Of a DNA stretch of 64,000 bases, positions 8,923 through 16,747 are shown piece after piece. The stretch is from Rubrivivax sp. Lineage in GTDB: Bacteria > Pseudomonadota > Gammaproteobacteria > Burkholderiales > Burkholderiaceae_C. Each line of letters starts with the position of its first letter. Within the stretch, counting starts at the first letter, position 1. Under the pieces are notes generated by a model, which saw only the letters and a program-made list of their open reading frames with translations, did no database searches and was not told the origin of the DNA. Location of the stretch: NCBI GenBank assembly GCA_016719535.1, contig JADJYX010000043.1:218779-282778 (forward strand), in the 5' to 3' direction. Position numbers and translations under genes: made by a program.

Positions 8923-8962
8923 GCAGCGGCCGTCTCAGCGCGTCAGGCGGCCGGGGGCTCCA

Positions 8963-10186
8963 TCAGCCCCGCGCGGCGCGCAGCTTGAGCGAGAAATCCT
9001 GCAGGGCTGCGATGCCGCTGTCCTCGGCCTTCCTGCACCAGGCCTGCAGGTCGGCCACCAACTGGTCGGCGGAGACATTGGTGCGCGTCCACAGCTGGCG
9101 CAACTCCTCGCGCATGGCCACCAGCTTGGCCAGCTTCGGGCTCTCGCCCAGCGCCCGCTGCAACTGCGGCTTGACACCCTGCGGGATCTTGTCGTCGTCG
9201 CGGTGGAGCCAGGCCTTGGCCAGGTTCATGTTGACCCAGCGCATGCTGTTCTCGGCCCCCTCGCGGCGCAGGCGCTCGAGTTCGGCGCCCACCGCACGCC
9301 TCATCTCGGCCGCATAGTTGGCCATCACCTCGTAGCGGTTGGCGATCACCGCCTCCAGCGTCTTGTCGTCGGCAACCGGCCTGACAGCGCCCAGTTCCAG
9401 CCGCGGCGGTGTCTTGCGCACCCTGGCCAGGCCGGCCATCTCCATCAGCCGGATGTAGAGCCAGCCGATGTCGAACTCATAGGGTTTGACCGAGAGCTTG
9501 GCCGACGTCGGGTAGGTGTGGTGGTTGTTGTGCAACTCCTCGCCGCCGATGATGATGCCCCAGGGGCTGATGTTGGTCGATGCGTCGGCGGCCTCGAAAT
9601 TGCGGTAGCCCCAGTAGTGCCCGATGCCGTTGATGATGCCGGCGGCCGTGATCGGGATCCACAACATCTGCACCGCCCATACCGCGGCGCCGATGGCGCC
9701 GAACAGCAGCAGGTCGATGATGAGCATCAGGCCCACGCCCTGCCACGAAAAGCGCGTATACAGGTTGCGCTCGATCCAGTCGTCGGGCGTGTTGTGGCCG
9801 TATTTGTCGAGCGTCTCCTGCACCTTGGCTTCGGCCCGGTAGAGCTCGCTGCCGGTCAGCAGCACGGTCTTGATGCCGCGCGTGACCGGGCTGTGCGGGT
9901 CGTCCACCGTCTCGCATTTGGCATGGTGCTTGCGGTGGATGGCGACCCATTCCTTGGTCACCATGCCCGTGGTCAGCCACAGCCACAGGCGGAAGAAATG
10001 CGACGGAATCGCATGCAACTCGAGCGCCCGGTGCGCCTGCGCGCGGTGCAGATAGATCGTCACCGCGGCAATCGTCACATGCGTCATCGCCAGCGTGATC
10101 AGCACAACCTGCCACCAAGGCGCCTGCAGCAGGCCCTCGGCCAGCCACTGCACGCCCGCGTCGTGCACCATCGTCAGCACTTCCAT
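8963..10186 (-). CDS. Acyl-CoA/phospholipid delta-9 fatty acid desaturase
   Basis: Integral-membrane di-iron desaturase that introduces a double bond into long-chain acyl groups, adjusting membrane fluidity. The 407-residue protein has three His boxes: HRAQAHR (47-53), HRKHH (84-88) and HNNHH (219-223), separated by hydrophobic helices as in the DesC/OLE1-type family. The C-terminal third, roughly residues 265-407, is helical and rich in Arg/Glu and is an extension beyond the catalytic fold; its role is not apparent. The ATG at 10186 gives MEVLTMVHDAGVQW. It lies downstream of rsmB on the same strand but 156 bases away, so probably has its own promoter. Confidence 0.93.
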   Translation of the reverse strand: MEVLTMVHDAGVQWLAEGLLQAPWWQVVLITLAMTHVTIAAVTIYLHRAQAHRALELHAIPSHFFRLWLWLTTGMVTKEWVAIHRKHHAKCETVDDPHSPVTRGIKTVLLTGSELYRAEAKVQETLDKYGHNTPDDWIERNLYTRFSWQGVGLMLIIDLLLFGAIGAAVWAVQMLWIPITAAGIINGIGHYWGYRNFEAADASTNISPWGIIIGGEELHNNHHTYPTSAKLSVKPYEFDIGWLYIRLMEMAGLARVRKTPPRLELGAVRPVADDKTLEAVIANRYEVMANYAAEMRRAVGAELERLRREGAENSMRWVNMNLAKAWLHRDDDKIPQGVKPQLQRALGESPKLAKLVAMREELRQLWTRTNVSADQLVADLQAWCRKAEDSGIAALQDFSLKLRAARG

Positions 10187-10342
10187 TCATCCATCCTTGC
10201 AGCCCCCGAAAACGGGGTCGCCAATTGTAGGTGCCCGGCTTGCACCGGGATGACGGTTTGTGCCGATGCGCGCCAGCCCGGCTTCCTCGATCGGAATGCG
10301 GATGGAGGCGTTCAGGGGGATTGCCGGCGGAAGACGGCGTGA

Positions 10343-11605
10343 TCAGCGCCGTTGCCAGATTGCCGCGAAAAAGCCATCGGTCCGATGCCGGTGTGGCCAC
10401 AGCCGCAGCCAAGGCCCTTCGACCAGTGCGCCTGCTTGGTCGACATGCGCCGCTGCCAGCACCTCGGCCGCCGGCAGCGCGACGAAGTCGCGGCCATGGT
10501 CGGCCTCGAAGGCCTGCACCACGGCCTGGTTCTCGGCCGCCAGCAGGCTGCAAGTGGCATAGACCAGCCGTCCACCCGGCTTGAGCAGGCGCGCCGCGCT
10601 GGCCAGGATGGCCTGCTGCTTGACCTGCAGTTCAGCCACCGAGGCCGGGCTCTGGCGCCATTTGAGGTCGGGATTGCGGCGCAGCGTGCCCAGGCCCGAG
10701 CAGGGGGCGTCGACCAGCACACGGTCGATCTTGCCGGCCAGACGGCGCACGCGGTCGTCACGCTCGTGCGCGATCTGCGCCGGGTAGACGTTGGACAGGC
10801 CGCTGCGCGCCAGCCGCGGCTTCAGCGCATCGAGCCGGTGGCCGGACACGTCGAAGGCATAGAGCCGGCCGGTGTTGCGCATCGCCGCGCCCAGCGCCAG
10901 CGTCTTGCCGCCGGCACCGGCACAGAAATCGACCACCATCTCGCCGCGCTTGGCGTCCAGCAGCAGCGCCAGCAGCTGGCTGCCCTCGTCCTGCACCTCG
11001 ACGGCGCCCGACGTGAAGACGTCCAGCTTGTTCAGCGCCGGCTTGCCCTGCACACGCAGACCCCAGGGCGAGTGCGGCGTCGGCTCGGCGGCGATGCCGG
11101 CATCGGCGAGCACGCGCTGCACGTCGTCGCGCCGGGCCTTCAGCATGTTGACGCGCAGGTCCAGCGGCGCCGTTTCGGCCAGCGCCTGCACCAGCGGCCA
11201 GAAATCGTCGGCCGGCAGCTGGTCGTGCAGCGCCGCGGCCAGCCAGTCGGGCAGGTTGTGGCGCAGCTTGTCGGGCAGCGCGCTGCGGTCGACGGCATTC
11301 ACCTGCTCGAGCCACTGGTGCTCCCGCGGGCCTGTTGCAGCGCGCAGGAAGGTCGCGCTGCCCTGCCAGGCCAGGATGGCCAGGCGGCGCTCGAGCACCC
11401 CGCTGCCCGACTGCGCCAGGTGCTGCAGCAGCAGGCGCTGGCGCAGCACTGCATAGGCCGTTTCGGCCAGCGTGTGGCGCTCGCGTGCGCCCAGCGCCTT
11501 GTGCTTGCGGAAGAAGGTCGAGACCACGCCGTCGGCCGGCTGGTCGAGCTTGAGCACCTGCCGCAGCAGGTCGGTGGCGAGGTCGAGCAGGGCGTTCGGG
11601 TGCAT
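10343..11605 (-). CDS. rsmB: 16S rRNA cytosine-C5 methyltransferase, RsmB/Sun family
   Basis: SAM-dependent RNA m5C methyltransferase of the NOL1/NOP2/Sun family, 420 residues, close to the 429 of E. coli RsmB (m5C967). The N-terminal region contains a NusB-like helical domain. The catalytic domain shows VVDFCAGAGGKTLALGA (SAM motif I), VLVDAPCSGLGTLRRNPDLKW (motif IV, releasing Cys) and LVYATCSLLAAEN (motif VI, catalytic Cys). It begins three bases after purN stops, so the two are one transcript. Position 967 specificity is assumed from the closest family member. Confidence 0.9.
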   Translation of the reverse strand: MHPNALLDLATDLLRQVLKLDQPADGVVSTFFRKHKALGARERHTLAETAYAVLRQRLLLQHLAQSGSGVLERRLAILAWQGSATFLRAATGPREHQWLEQVNAVDRSALPDKLRHNLPDWLAAALHDQLPADDFWPLVQALAETAPLDLRVNMLKARRDDVQRVLADAGIAAEPTPHSPWGLRVQGKPALNKLDVFTSGAVEVQDEGSQLLALLLDAKRGEMVVDFCAGAGGKTLALGAAMRNTGRLYAFDVSGHRLDALKPRLARSGLSNVYPAQIAHERDDRVRRLAGKIDRVLVDAPCSGLGTLRRNPDLKWRQSPASVAELQVKQQAILASAARLLKPGGRLVYATCSLLAAENQAVVQAFEADHGRDFVALPAAEVLAAAHVDQAGALVEGPWLRLWPHRHRTDGFFAAIWQRR

Positions 11606-11608
11606 GGG

Positions 11609-12235
11609 CTACATCAGCACCTGCGAGGCGCCATCGAGCTGCCGCACGATGCCGTGGTCGACCGCCAGCCGGCCTTCGACAAACCAGCGCACCGCCAGCG
11701 GATAGATCACGTGCTCGGTGGCCAGCACGCGGGCGGCGAGCGTGTGCTCGTCGTCGCCGGCCAGCACCGGCACCGCCGACTGCATGACGATCGGGCCATG
11801 GTCGAGCGCGGGGGTCACGAAGTGCACCGTCGCACCCACCAGCTTGCAGCCGGCCTCGAGCGCGCGCCGGTGGGTGTGCAGCCCCGGGAAGGCGGGCAGC
11901 AGCGAGGGGTGGATGTTCAGCAGTCGCCCGTCGTAGCGGCGCACGAAGGCCGCGCCCAGGATGCGCATGAAGCCGGCCAGCACCACCAGGTCGGGCGCGA
12001 AACGGTCGATGGTGGTCGCCAGCGCGGCGTCCAAAGCCTCGCGCGCGGGCTGGGCCATGTGGTCCACCACCGCCGTGGCGATGCCGCGCGCACGGGCAAA
12101 GGCCAGGCCCTGGGCGTCGGGCCGGTTGGCGATCACCGCCACCACGTCAGCAGGCCACTGCTGTTCGGTGCAGCGCTGCACGATGGCCTCCATGTTGGAG
12201 CCGCGGCCGGAGATGAGGATGACGATGCGCTTCAT
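11609..12235 (-). CDS. purN: Phosphoribosylglycinamide formyltransferase
   Basis: Third step of purine synthesis, transferring formyl from 10-formyl-THF to GAR. The 208-residue product has MKRIVILISGRGSNMEAI (phosphate loop), the folate-site NIHPSLLPAFPGLHTH with the catalytic His and Asn, and HFVTPALDHGPIVMQ with the catalytic Asp. It is intact and of normal length. Transcribed divergently from trpS across 62 bases and followed by rsmB. Confidence 0.96.
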   Translation of the reverse strand: MKRIVILISGRGSNMEAIVQRCTEQQWPADVVAVIANRPDAQGLAFARARGIATAVVDHMAQPAREALDAALATTIDRFAPDLVVLAGFMRILGAAFVRRYDGRLLNIHPSLLPAFPGLHTHRRALEAGCKLVGATVHFVTPALDHGPIVMQSAVPVLAGDDEHTLAARVLATEHVIYPLAVRWFVEGRLAVDHGIVRQLDGASQVLM

Positions 12236-12297
12236 GTGGGGCGCGCAGTGTACGACCTGAGAGAATCCGCCTTTTACGCTCCCTGCCCCGTCCCGCC

Positions 12298-13506
12298 ATG
12301 CGATCCCGCGTCCTCTCCGGCATGCGTCCCACCGGCGCCCTGCACCTCGGCCACTACCACGGCGCCCTGAAGAACTGGGTGCGCCTGCAGGAGCAGCACG
12401 ACTGCTTCTATTTCGTCGCCGACTGGCACGCGCTGACCACGCACTACGAAGAGCGCGAGGTCATCGAGAAGAACGTCTACGAGATGGTGATCGACTGGAT
12501 CGCCGCCGGCCTCGACCCCGACAAGAGCACCATCTTCATCCAGAGCCGCCTGCCCGAGCATGCCGAGCTCTTCACGCTGCTGGCGATGGGCACGCCGCTG
12601 GGCTGGCTGGAGCGCGTGCCGACCTACAAGGACCAGATCGACAAGCTCAAGGACCGCGACCTCGCCACCTACGGCTTCCTCGGCTACCCGCTGCTGCAGG
12701 CCGCCGACATCCTGATCTACAAGGCCACCTACGTGCCGGTGGGCGAGGACCAGAGCTCGCACGTCGAGCTCACGCGCGAGGTGGCGCGCCGCTTCAACCA
12801 CCTCTACGGCCGCATGGGCGGCTTCGAGGCCCGCGTGGCCGCCGCGCTGGCGCGCCTGCCCAAGGACGACCAGCGCTACTACGACCGGCAGCGCAAGGCC
12901 TTCGGCGAGACCGGCTCGGCCGAGGCCTGGGGCAAGGGCGAGGCGCTGGTGCGGCGCGCCGCCGCGGCCATCGAAGGCTGGACCGACGATCAGACCGAAC
13001 TGCTGCTGGGCCACCTGCGTGGCAGCGGCAAGGCCATCCTGGTCGAGCCGCAGGCGCTGCACACCGAGGTGCTGCGCCTGCCGGGCCTGGACGGCACGAA
13101 GATGAGCAAGAGCTACGGCAACGCCGTGCTGATGCGCGACGAGCCGGCCGAGGTCAGCCGCAAGATCAAGGGCATGACGACCGACCCCGCGCGCGTGCGC
13201 CGCACCGACCCCGGCAACCCGGAAAAATGCCCGGTGTGGGACTTCCACAAGGTCTACAGCGACGACACCACGAAGAACTGGGTCATCGAGGGCTGCACCA
13301 GCGCCGGCATCGGCTGCCTGGACTGCAAGCAGCCGGTGATCGACGCCATCCTGCGCGAGCAGCAGCCCTGGCGCGAACGCGCGGCCGAGCTGACCGCGGA
13401 CCCGAAGAAGGTGCACTGGATCGTCGAGATGGGCACCGAGCGCGCGCGCACCGTGGCACGGCAGACGATGAAGGACGTGCGCGACGCGATGGGGCTGGGC
13501 TACTGA
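12298..13506 (+). CDS. trpS: Tryptophan--tRNA ligase
   Basis: Class I aminoacyl-tRNA synthetase charging tRNA-Trp. HIGH-like motif is HLGHY near residue 18 (MRPTGALHLGHYHGALKNW) and the second class I motif is GTKMSKSYGNAV. At 402 residues it is longer than the E. coli enzyme (334) owing to an insert around residues 165-240 (GGFEARVAAALARLPKDD onward), a variant found in many Burkholderiales. The ATG at 12298 opens directly at the conserved N-terminus. Confidence 0.96.
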   Translation: MRSRVLSGMRPTGALHLGHYHGALKNWVRLQEQHDCFYFVADWHALTTHYEEREVIEKNVYEMVIDWIAAGLDPDKSTIFIQSRLPEHAELFTLLAMGTPLGWLERVPTYKDQIDKLKDRDLATYGFLGYPLLQAADILIYKATYVPVGEDQSSHVELTREVARRFNHLYGRMGGFEARVAAALARLPKDDQRYYDRQRKAFGETGSAEAWGKGEALVRRAAAAIEGWTDDQTELLLGHLRGSGKAILVEPQALHTEVLRLPGLDGTKMSKSYGNAVLMRDEPAEVSRKIKGMTTDPARVRRTDPGNPEKCPVWDFHKVYSDDTTKNWVIEGCTSAGIGCLDCKQPVIDAILREQQPWRERAAELTADPKKVHWIVEMGTERARTVARQTMKDVRDAMGLGY

Positions 13507-13526
13507 TGAGCGCCGCACGATCGCAT

Positions 13527-13582
13527 CGGAGGCGCTCGCTCCCCCTTGGGGGGACGGCGCGCAGCGCCCAGGGGGCGCCATG
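13527..13582. repeat. Dispersed GC-rich palindromic repeat in the trpS-esterase gap
   Basis: CTCCCCCTTGGGGGGACGGCGCGC-AGCGCCCAGGGGGCGCC: a C-run/G-run palindrome, a small inner hairpin (GGCGC/GCGCC) and a closing G-run. The element runs directly into the ATG of the esterase at 13580. It is the same type as the copies at 54587 and 57233. Confidence 0.7.
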
Positions 13583-14248
13583 ACCCCGCTGCAGACGATC
13601 GAAGTCAGCGCCACCGACCAGCCGGCCGCCAGCATCCTGATGCTGCACGGCCTGGGCGCCGACGGCACCGACTTCCTGCCCTTTGCCGACGAGATCGACC
13701 TCGCGGCCGTCGGCCCGGTGCGCTGGGTGCTGCCGCGTGCGCCGGTGCGCCCGGTCACCGTCAACGGCGGCTACCGCATGCGCGCCTGGTACGACATCCT
13801 GGGCAGCGACCTGGTGCGCCGCGAGGACGAAGCCGGGCTGCGCGAATCCTTCGCGCAGGTGCAGGCGCTGATCGAGCGCGAAATCGCGCGCGGCGTGCCG
13901 GCAAGGCGCATCGTGCTGGCGGGCTTTTCGCAGGGCTGCGCCATCACGCTCGGCGCGGGCCTGCGCTGCCCGCACCGGCTCGCCGGCCTGGCCGGGCTGT
14001 CGGGCTACCTGCCGCTGGCCGACCGCACTGCGGCCGAAGCGCTGCCGGCCAACCGCGACGTGCCGCTCTTCCTGGCCCATGGCCGCGACGATGCGGTGGT
14101 GGTGCCGGCGCGCGGCATCGCGGCCCGCGACCAGTTGCTGAGCCTGGGTCACGCCGTCGAATGGCACGACTATCCGATCGAGCATTCGGTGTGCATCGAG
14201 GAGGTGCGCGCGCTCGAGCAGTTTCTGCGCCGCGTGCTGGCCACCTGA
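13580..14248 (+). CDS. Alpha/beta-hydrolase, phospholipase/carboxylesterase family
   Basis: A 222-residue serine esterase resembling Pseudomonas EstB and acyl-protein thioesterases. It shows the oxyanion loop MLHGLGADGTDFLP, the nucleophile GFSQG (Ser117), and late catalytic Asp (HGRDDAVV) and His (IEHSVC). There is no signal peptide, so it is cytoplasmic. The natural substrate is unknown. It follows trpS after a palindromic repeat and precedes the DUF3717 gene by six bases. Confidence 0.9.
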   Translation: MTPLQTIEVSATDQPAASILMLHGLGADGTDFLPFADEIDLAAVGPVRWVLPRAPVRPVTVNGGYRMRAWYDILGSDLVRREDEAGLRESFAQVQALIEREIARGVPARRIVLAGFSQGCAITLGAGLRCPHRLAGLAGLSGYLPLADRTAAEALPANRDVPLFLAHGRDDAVVVPARGIAARDQLLSLGHAVEWHDYPIEHSVCIEEVRALEQFLRRVLAT

Positions 14249-14254
14249 GGGGCC

Positions 14255-14710
14255 GTGGCCGCCCTGCACATCACCGACATCGAGAGCGCCATCAACTGGT
14301 GGCGCGATCGTTCGCCCTCGCCCGACGGCATCAGCGCCTGCCCCGAGGTGCGCGCACTGGCCGAGGTCTATGCGCTGATGGTCTACGACCACCGGGCCGA
14401 GTGCGACGAGCACGGCCTGCCGCCGCGGGCCCGCGAGGCCTGGCTGGCCTGGTATGCCAGCACGCCCGATTCGCCCTGCATCGCCATCTGCTCGACCAGC
14501 CAGGGCGATGCCTGCTGCAAGGGCTGTGGCCGCAGCTTCGACGAAGTCAGGCGCTGGACGGCCCTCAGCCCCGGCGAGAAACGCGCCGTCTGGCGGCGCA
14601 TCGTGCAGGACGGCGGCGCCTGGCGCTTCAACCGTTATGCCGAGCGTGCCCAGGGCGAGGCGCCTGCGGCCGCGGCAGCACCCGCCGAACCCGCCAGGAG
14701 CCGCCGTTGA
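14255..14710 (+). CDS. DUF3717 and DUF1289 fusion protein
   Basis: A 151-residue protein with two small domains of unknown function. Residues 1-60 (LHITDIESAINWWR, then CPEVRALAEVYALMVY) match DUF3717, a Burkholderiales family. Residues about 72-120 (PCIAICSTSQ, CCKGCGRSFDEV) match DUF1289, a small Cys-rich domain whose Cys75, Cys79, Cys88 and Cys91 could bind a metal. The start is a GTG at 14255, six bases after the esterase stop. The tail is Ala/Pro-rich and its stop overlaps the TTG start of the MATE gene. Domain identities are from memory of these families. Confidence 0.85.
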   Translation: MAALHITDIESAINWWRDRSPSPDGISACPEVRALAEVYALMVYDHRAECDEHGLPPRAREAWLAWYASTPDSPCIAICSTSQGDACCKGCGRSFDEVRRWTALSPGEKRAVWRRIVQDGGAWRFNRYAERAQGEAPAAAAAPAEPARSRR

Positions 14711-16092
14711 GCGGCGGCCGCTTCGCCGACAGCGTCCGCCGCATCGTCCACCTGGCCTGGCCGCTGTTCATCGGCCAGATCTCGGTGGTGGCCTTTGCCA
14801 CCGTCGACACGCTGCTGGTGGGCCGCCACTCGGCCGCCGACCTGGCGGCGCTGTCGGTGGGCTCGGCCGCCTACATCACGGTCTTCATCGGCCTGATGGG
14901 GGTGGTGCTCGCACTCGGCCCCATCGTCGGCCAGCTCTATGGCGCGCGCCAGCTCGAGCAGGCCGGCCGCCAGCTGCACCAGGCCGTGTGGCTGGCGCTG
15001 GCGCTGGCGCTGCTGGGGTCGACGGTGCTGCTGTTTCCGGCGCCCTTCATGGCACTGGCACGCATGACGCCGGAGCAGGAAGCGCGTGTGCGCGACTACC
15101 TGTCGGTGCTGGCGCTGTCGCTGCCGGCGTCGCTGCTGTTCTCGGCCTACCGCGGCTTCAACAATGCGCTGTCGCGGCCGAAGGCGGTGATGGCGCTGCA
15201 GGTCGGCGGGCTGGCGCTGAAGGTGCCGCTGTCGGCGGTGCTGATCGGCGGGCTGCCGGCGCTGGGCGTGCCGGCGCTGGGCGTGGTCGGCTGCGCCACC
15301 TCGACGGCCATCGTCATGTGGTCGCAGGCCATCGTGGCCTTCGTGGTGCTGCGCCGCAGCGAGTTCTATGCCCCCTTCATGCTGTGGGGCCGCGGGCTGC
15401 ACCCGCCCGACCGCCAGGCGCTGTGGACGCAGCTGCGGCTGGGCGTGCCGATGGGGCTGTCGATCCTGATCGAGGTCAGCGGGTTTGCGCTGATGGCCGT
15501 CTTCATCGCACGCCTGGGCACCAGCGCGGTGGCCGGGCACCAGATCGCAGCCAACCTGGTGTCGCTGATGTTCATGCTGCCGATGACGCTGGCCAGCGCC
15601 ACCAGCACGCTGGTGGCGCAGCGCATCGGGGCGCGCGACCCGCACGACGCGCGCCGGCTGGTGCGCCACGGCATCGGCTTCGGCCTGCTGGCCGCGTGCG
15701 TGCTGGGTTCGCTGGTCTTCCTCGGCCGCGACGGCGTGGTGCGCCTGTATACGCAGGACGCCGCGGTGATCGCCGCGGCGCTGCCGCTGCTGGCCTGGAT
15801 GACGCTCTTTCACGTCGTCGACGCGGCGCAGACGCTGGCGTCCTTCGTGCTGCGCGCCTACCGCATCGCCACCGTGCCGATGTTCATCTTCGCCGGCTCG
15901 CTGTGGGGCGTGGGGCTGGGCGGCGGCTATGTGCTGGCCTTCGACGTCGGCGGCTGGACGCCGGCGCCGCTGCGGGGTGCCCCCGGCTATTGGGCGGCCA
16001 GCACCGCCGGCCTGACGCTGGCGGCGGCGCTGCTGCTGGCGGTGGTGTGGCGCGTGATGCGGGAAGCCAGGCGCCAGACGGCATCGGCCTGA
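14707..16092 (+). CDS. MATE-family multidrug/Na+ efflux transporter
   Basis: Twelve-helix inner-membrane antiporter of the MATE family, 461 residues if started at the TTG at 14707, which overlaps the preceding stop (TTGA). The N-terminus IVHLAWPLFIGQISVVAFATVD and the DTLLVGRHSAADLAALSVG segment are typical of NorM-like proteins, as is GHQIAANLVSLMFMLPM in the second half. The substrate is not predictable. Part of a tight plus-strand run esterase-DUF3717-MATE. Confidence 0.92.
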   Translation: MSGGRFADSVRRIVHLAWPLFIGQISVVAFATVDTLLVGRHSAADLAALSVGSAAYITVFIGLMGVVLALGPIVGQLYGARQLEQAGRQLHQAVWLALALALLGSTVLLFPAPFMALARMTPEQEARVRDYLSVLALSLPASLLFSAYRGFNNALSRPKAVMALQVGGLALKVPLSAVLIGGLPALGVPALGVVGCATSTAIVMWSQAIVAFVVLRRSEFYAPFMLWGRGLHPPDRQALWTQLRLGVPMGLSILIEVSGFALMAVFIARLGTSAVAGHQIAANLVSLMFMLPMTLASATSTLVAQRIGARDPHDARRLVRHGIGFGLLAACVLGSLVFLGRDGVVRLYTQDAAVIAAALPLLAWMTLFHVVDAAQTLASFVLRAYRIATVPMFIFAGSLWGVGLGGGYVLAFDVGGWTPAPLRGAPGYWAASTAGLTLAAALLLAVVWRVMREARRQTASA

Positions 16093-16141
16093 AGAAGGGC
16101 CGCGGCACCTGCCGCGCCGGGCCAGGGCCGCCAGCCTGCGT

Positions 16142-16696
16142 TCAGACCATCACGGCGTAGAAATATTTGATGCGCTCGTCGGCCAGCGGCGCCTTCAGCG
16201 ACCGGTTGCGGGTCATGATGAGCTGGCCGACCGTCTTGCCGTCGGCGCCCTTGCTGGCCTGGTTGCCGTCCACCGACAGCAGCACGCCGCTGTCGCGGTC
16301 GACATGGCGGACCAAGAAATGGTGCTCGTGCCGTGGGATCACCGCCACGTCGCCGGCCTTGATCTCGTCGATGGCGCTGCCGGGGCGAAACTTCACCTGC
16401 AGCTTGTTCTCGACGACGATCCGGCCGTGCGTCAGCGACCAGCGCACATCCAGCCCCGCGTAGACCAGCATGGCGGTGGCGAAGATGCCGCACCAGTGCT
16501 TGTTCCTGCTCTTGCCGCTGCCCATCGGGATGCCGCTGCCCTGCCTGAGTGCCCCCGCGATCTGCGCATTCGTCGGCATGAATTCGCAGCCGGCGTATTC
16601 GAACAGGGTCTTGAAGTCCTCGGGCTGCAGGCGGTAGGGATCCGGGCTGGCCCAGTACAGCGCATGGCTGACGATGCTGTCGGACACGGTGGACAT
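16142..16696 (-). CDS. CHAP-like cysteine hydrolase domain protein
   Basis: A 184-residue protein without signal peptide. Residues around 66-150 resemble the CHAP/NlpC-P60 amidase fold: KHWCGIFATAMLVYAG (Cys69 nucleophile), KAGDVAVIPRHEHHFLVRHV (His125/126) and VDGNQASKG (Asn145 as third polar residue). It may be a peptidoglycan hydrolase, an effector-like enzyme or an inactive relative. The ATG at 16696 was preferred over upstream starts to 16741 because a consensus sigma-70 promoter lies at 16790-16818. Convergent with the MATE gene. Confidence 0.65.
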   Translation of the reverse strand: MSTVSDSIVSHALYWASPDPYRLQPEDFKTLFEYAGCEFMPTNAQIAGALRQGSGIPMGSGKSRNKHWCGIFATAMLVYAGLDVRWSLTHGRIVVENKLQVKFRPGSAIDEIKAGDVAVIPRHEHHFLVRHVDRDSGVLLSVDGNQASKGADGKTVGQLIMTRNRSLKAPLADERIKYFYAVMV

Positions 16697-16747
16697 GTCA
16701 CCCTCCGATGGCGCGTCAGTCGGGCCGGCGCTCGGGGCCATCCCCGG

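Noticed and set aside
8880..8962. A small gene between the rpmG terminator and the desaturase
   Set aside because: Only repeat-derived GC-rich sequence; no start with ribosome-binding site.
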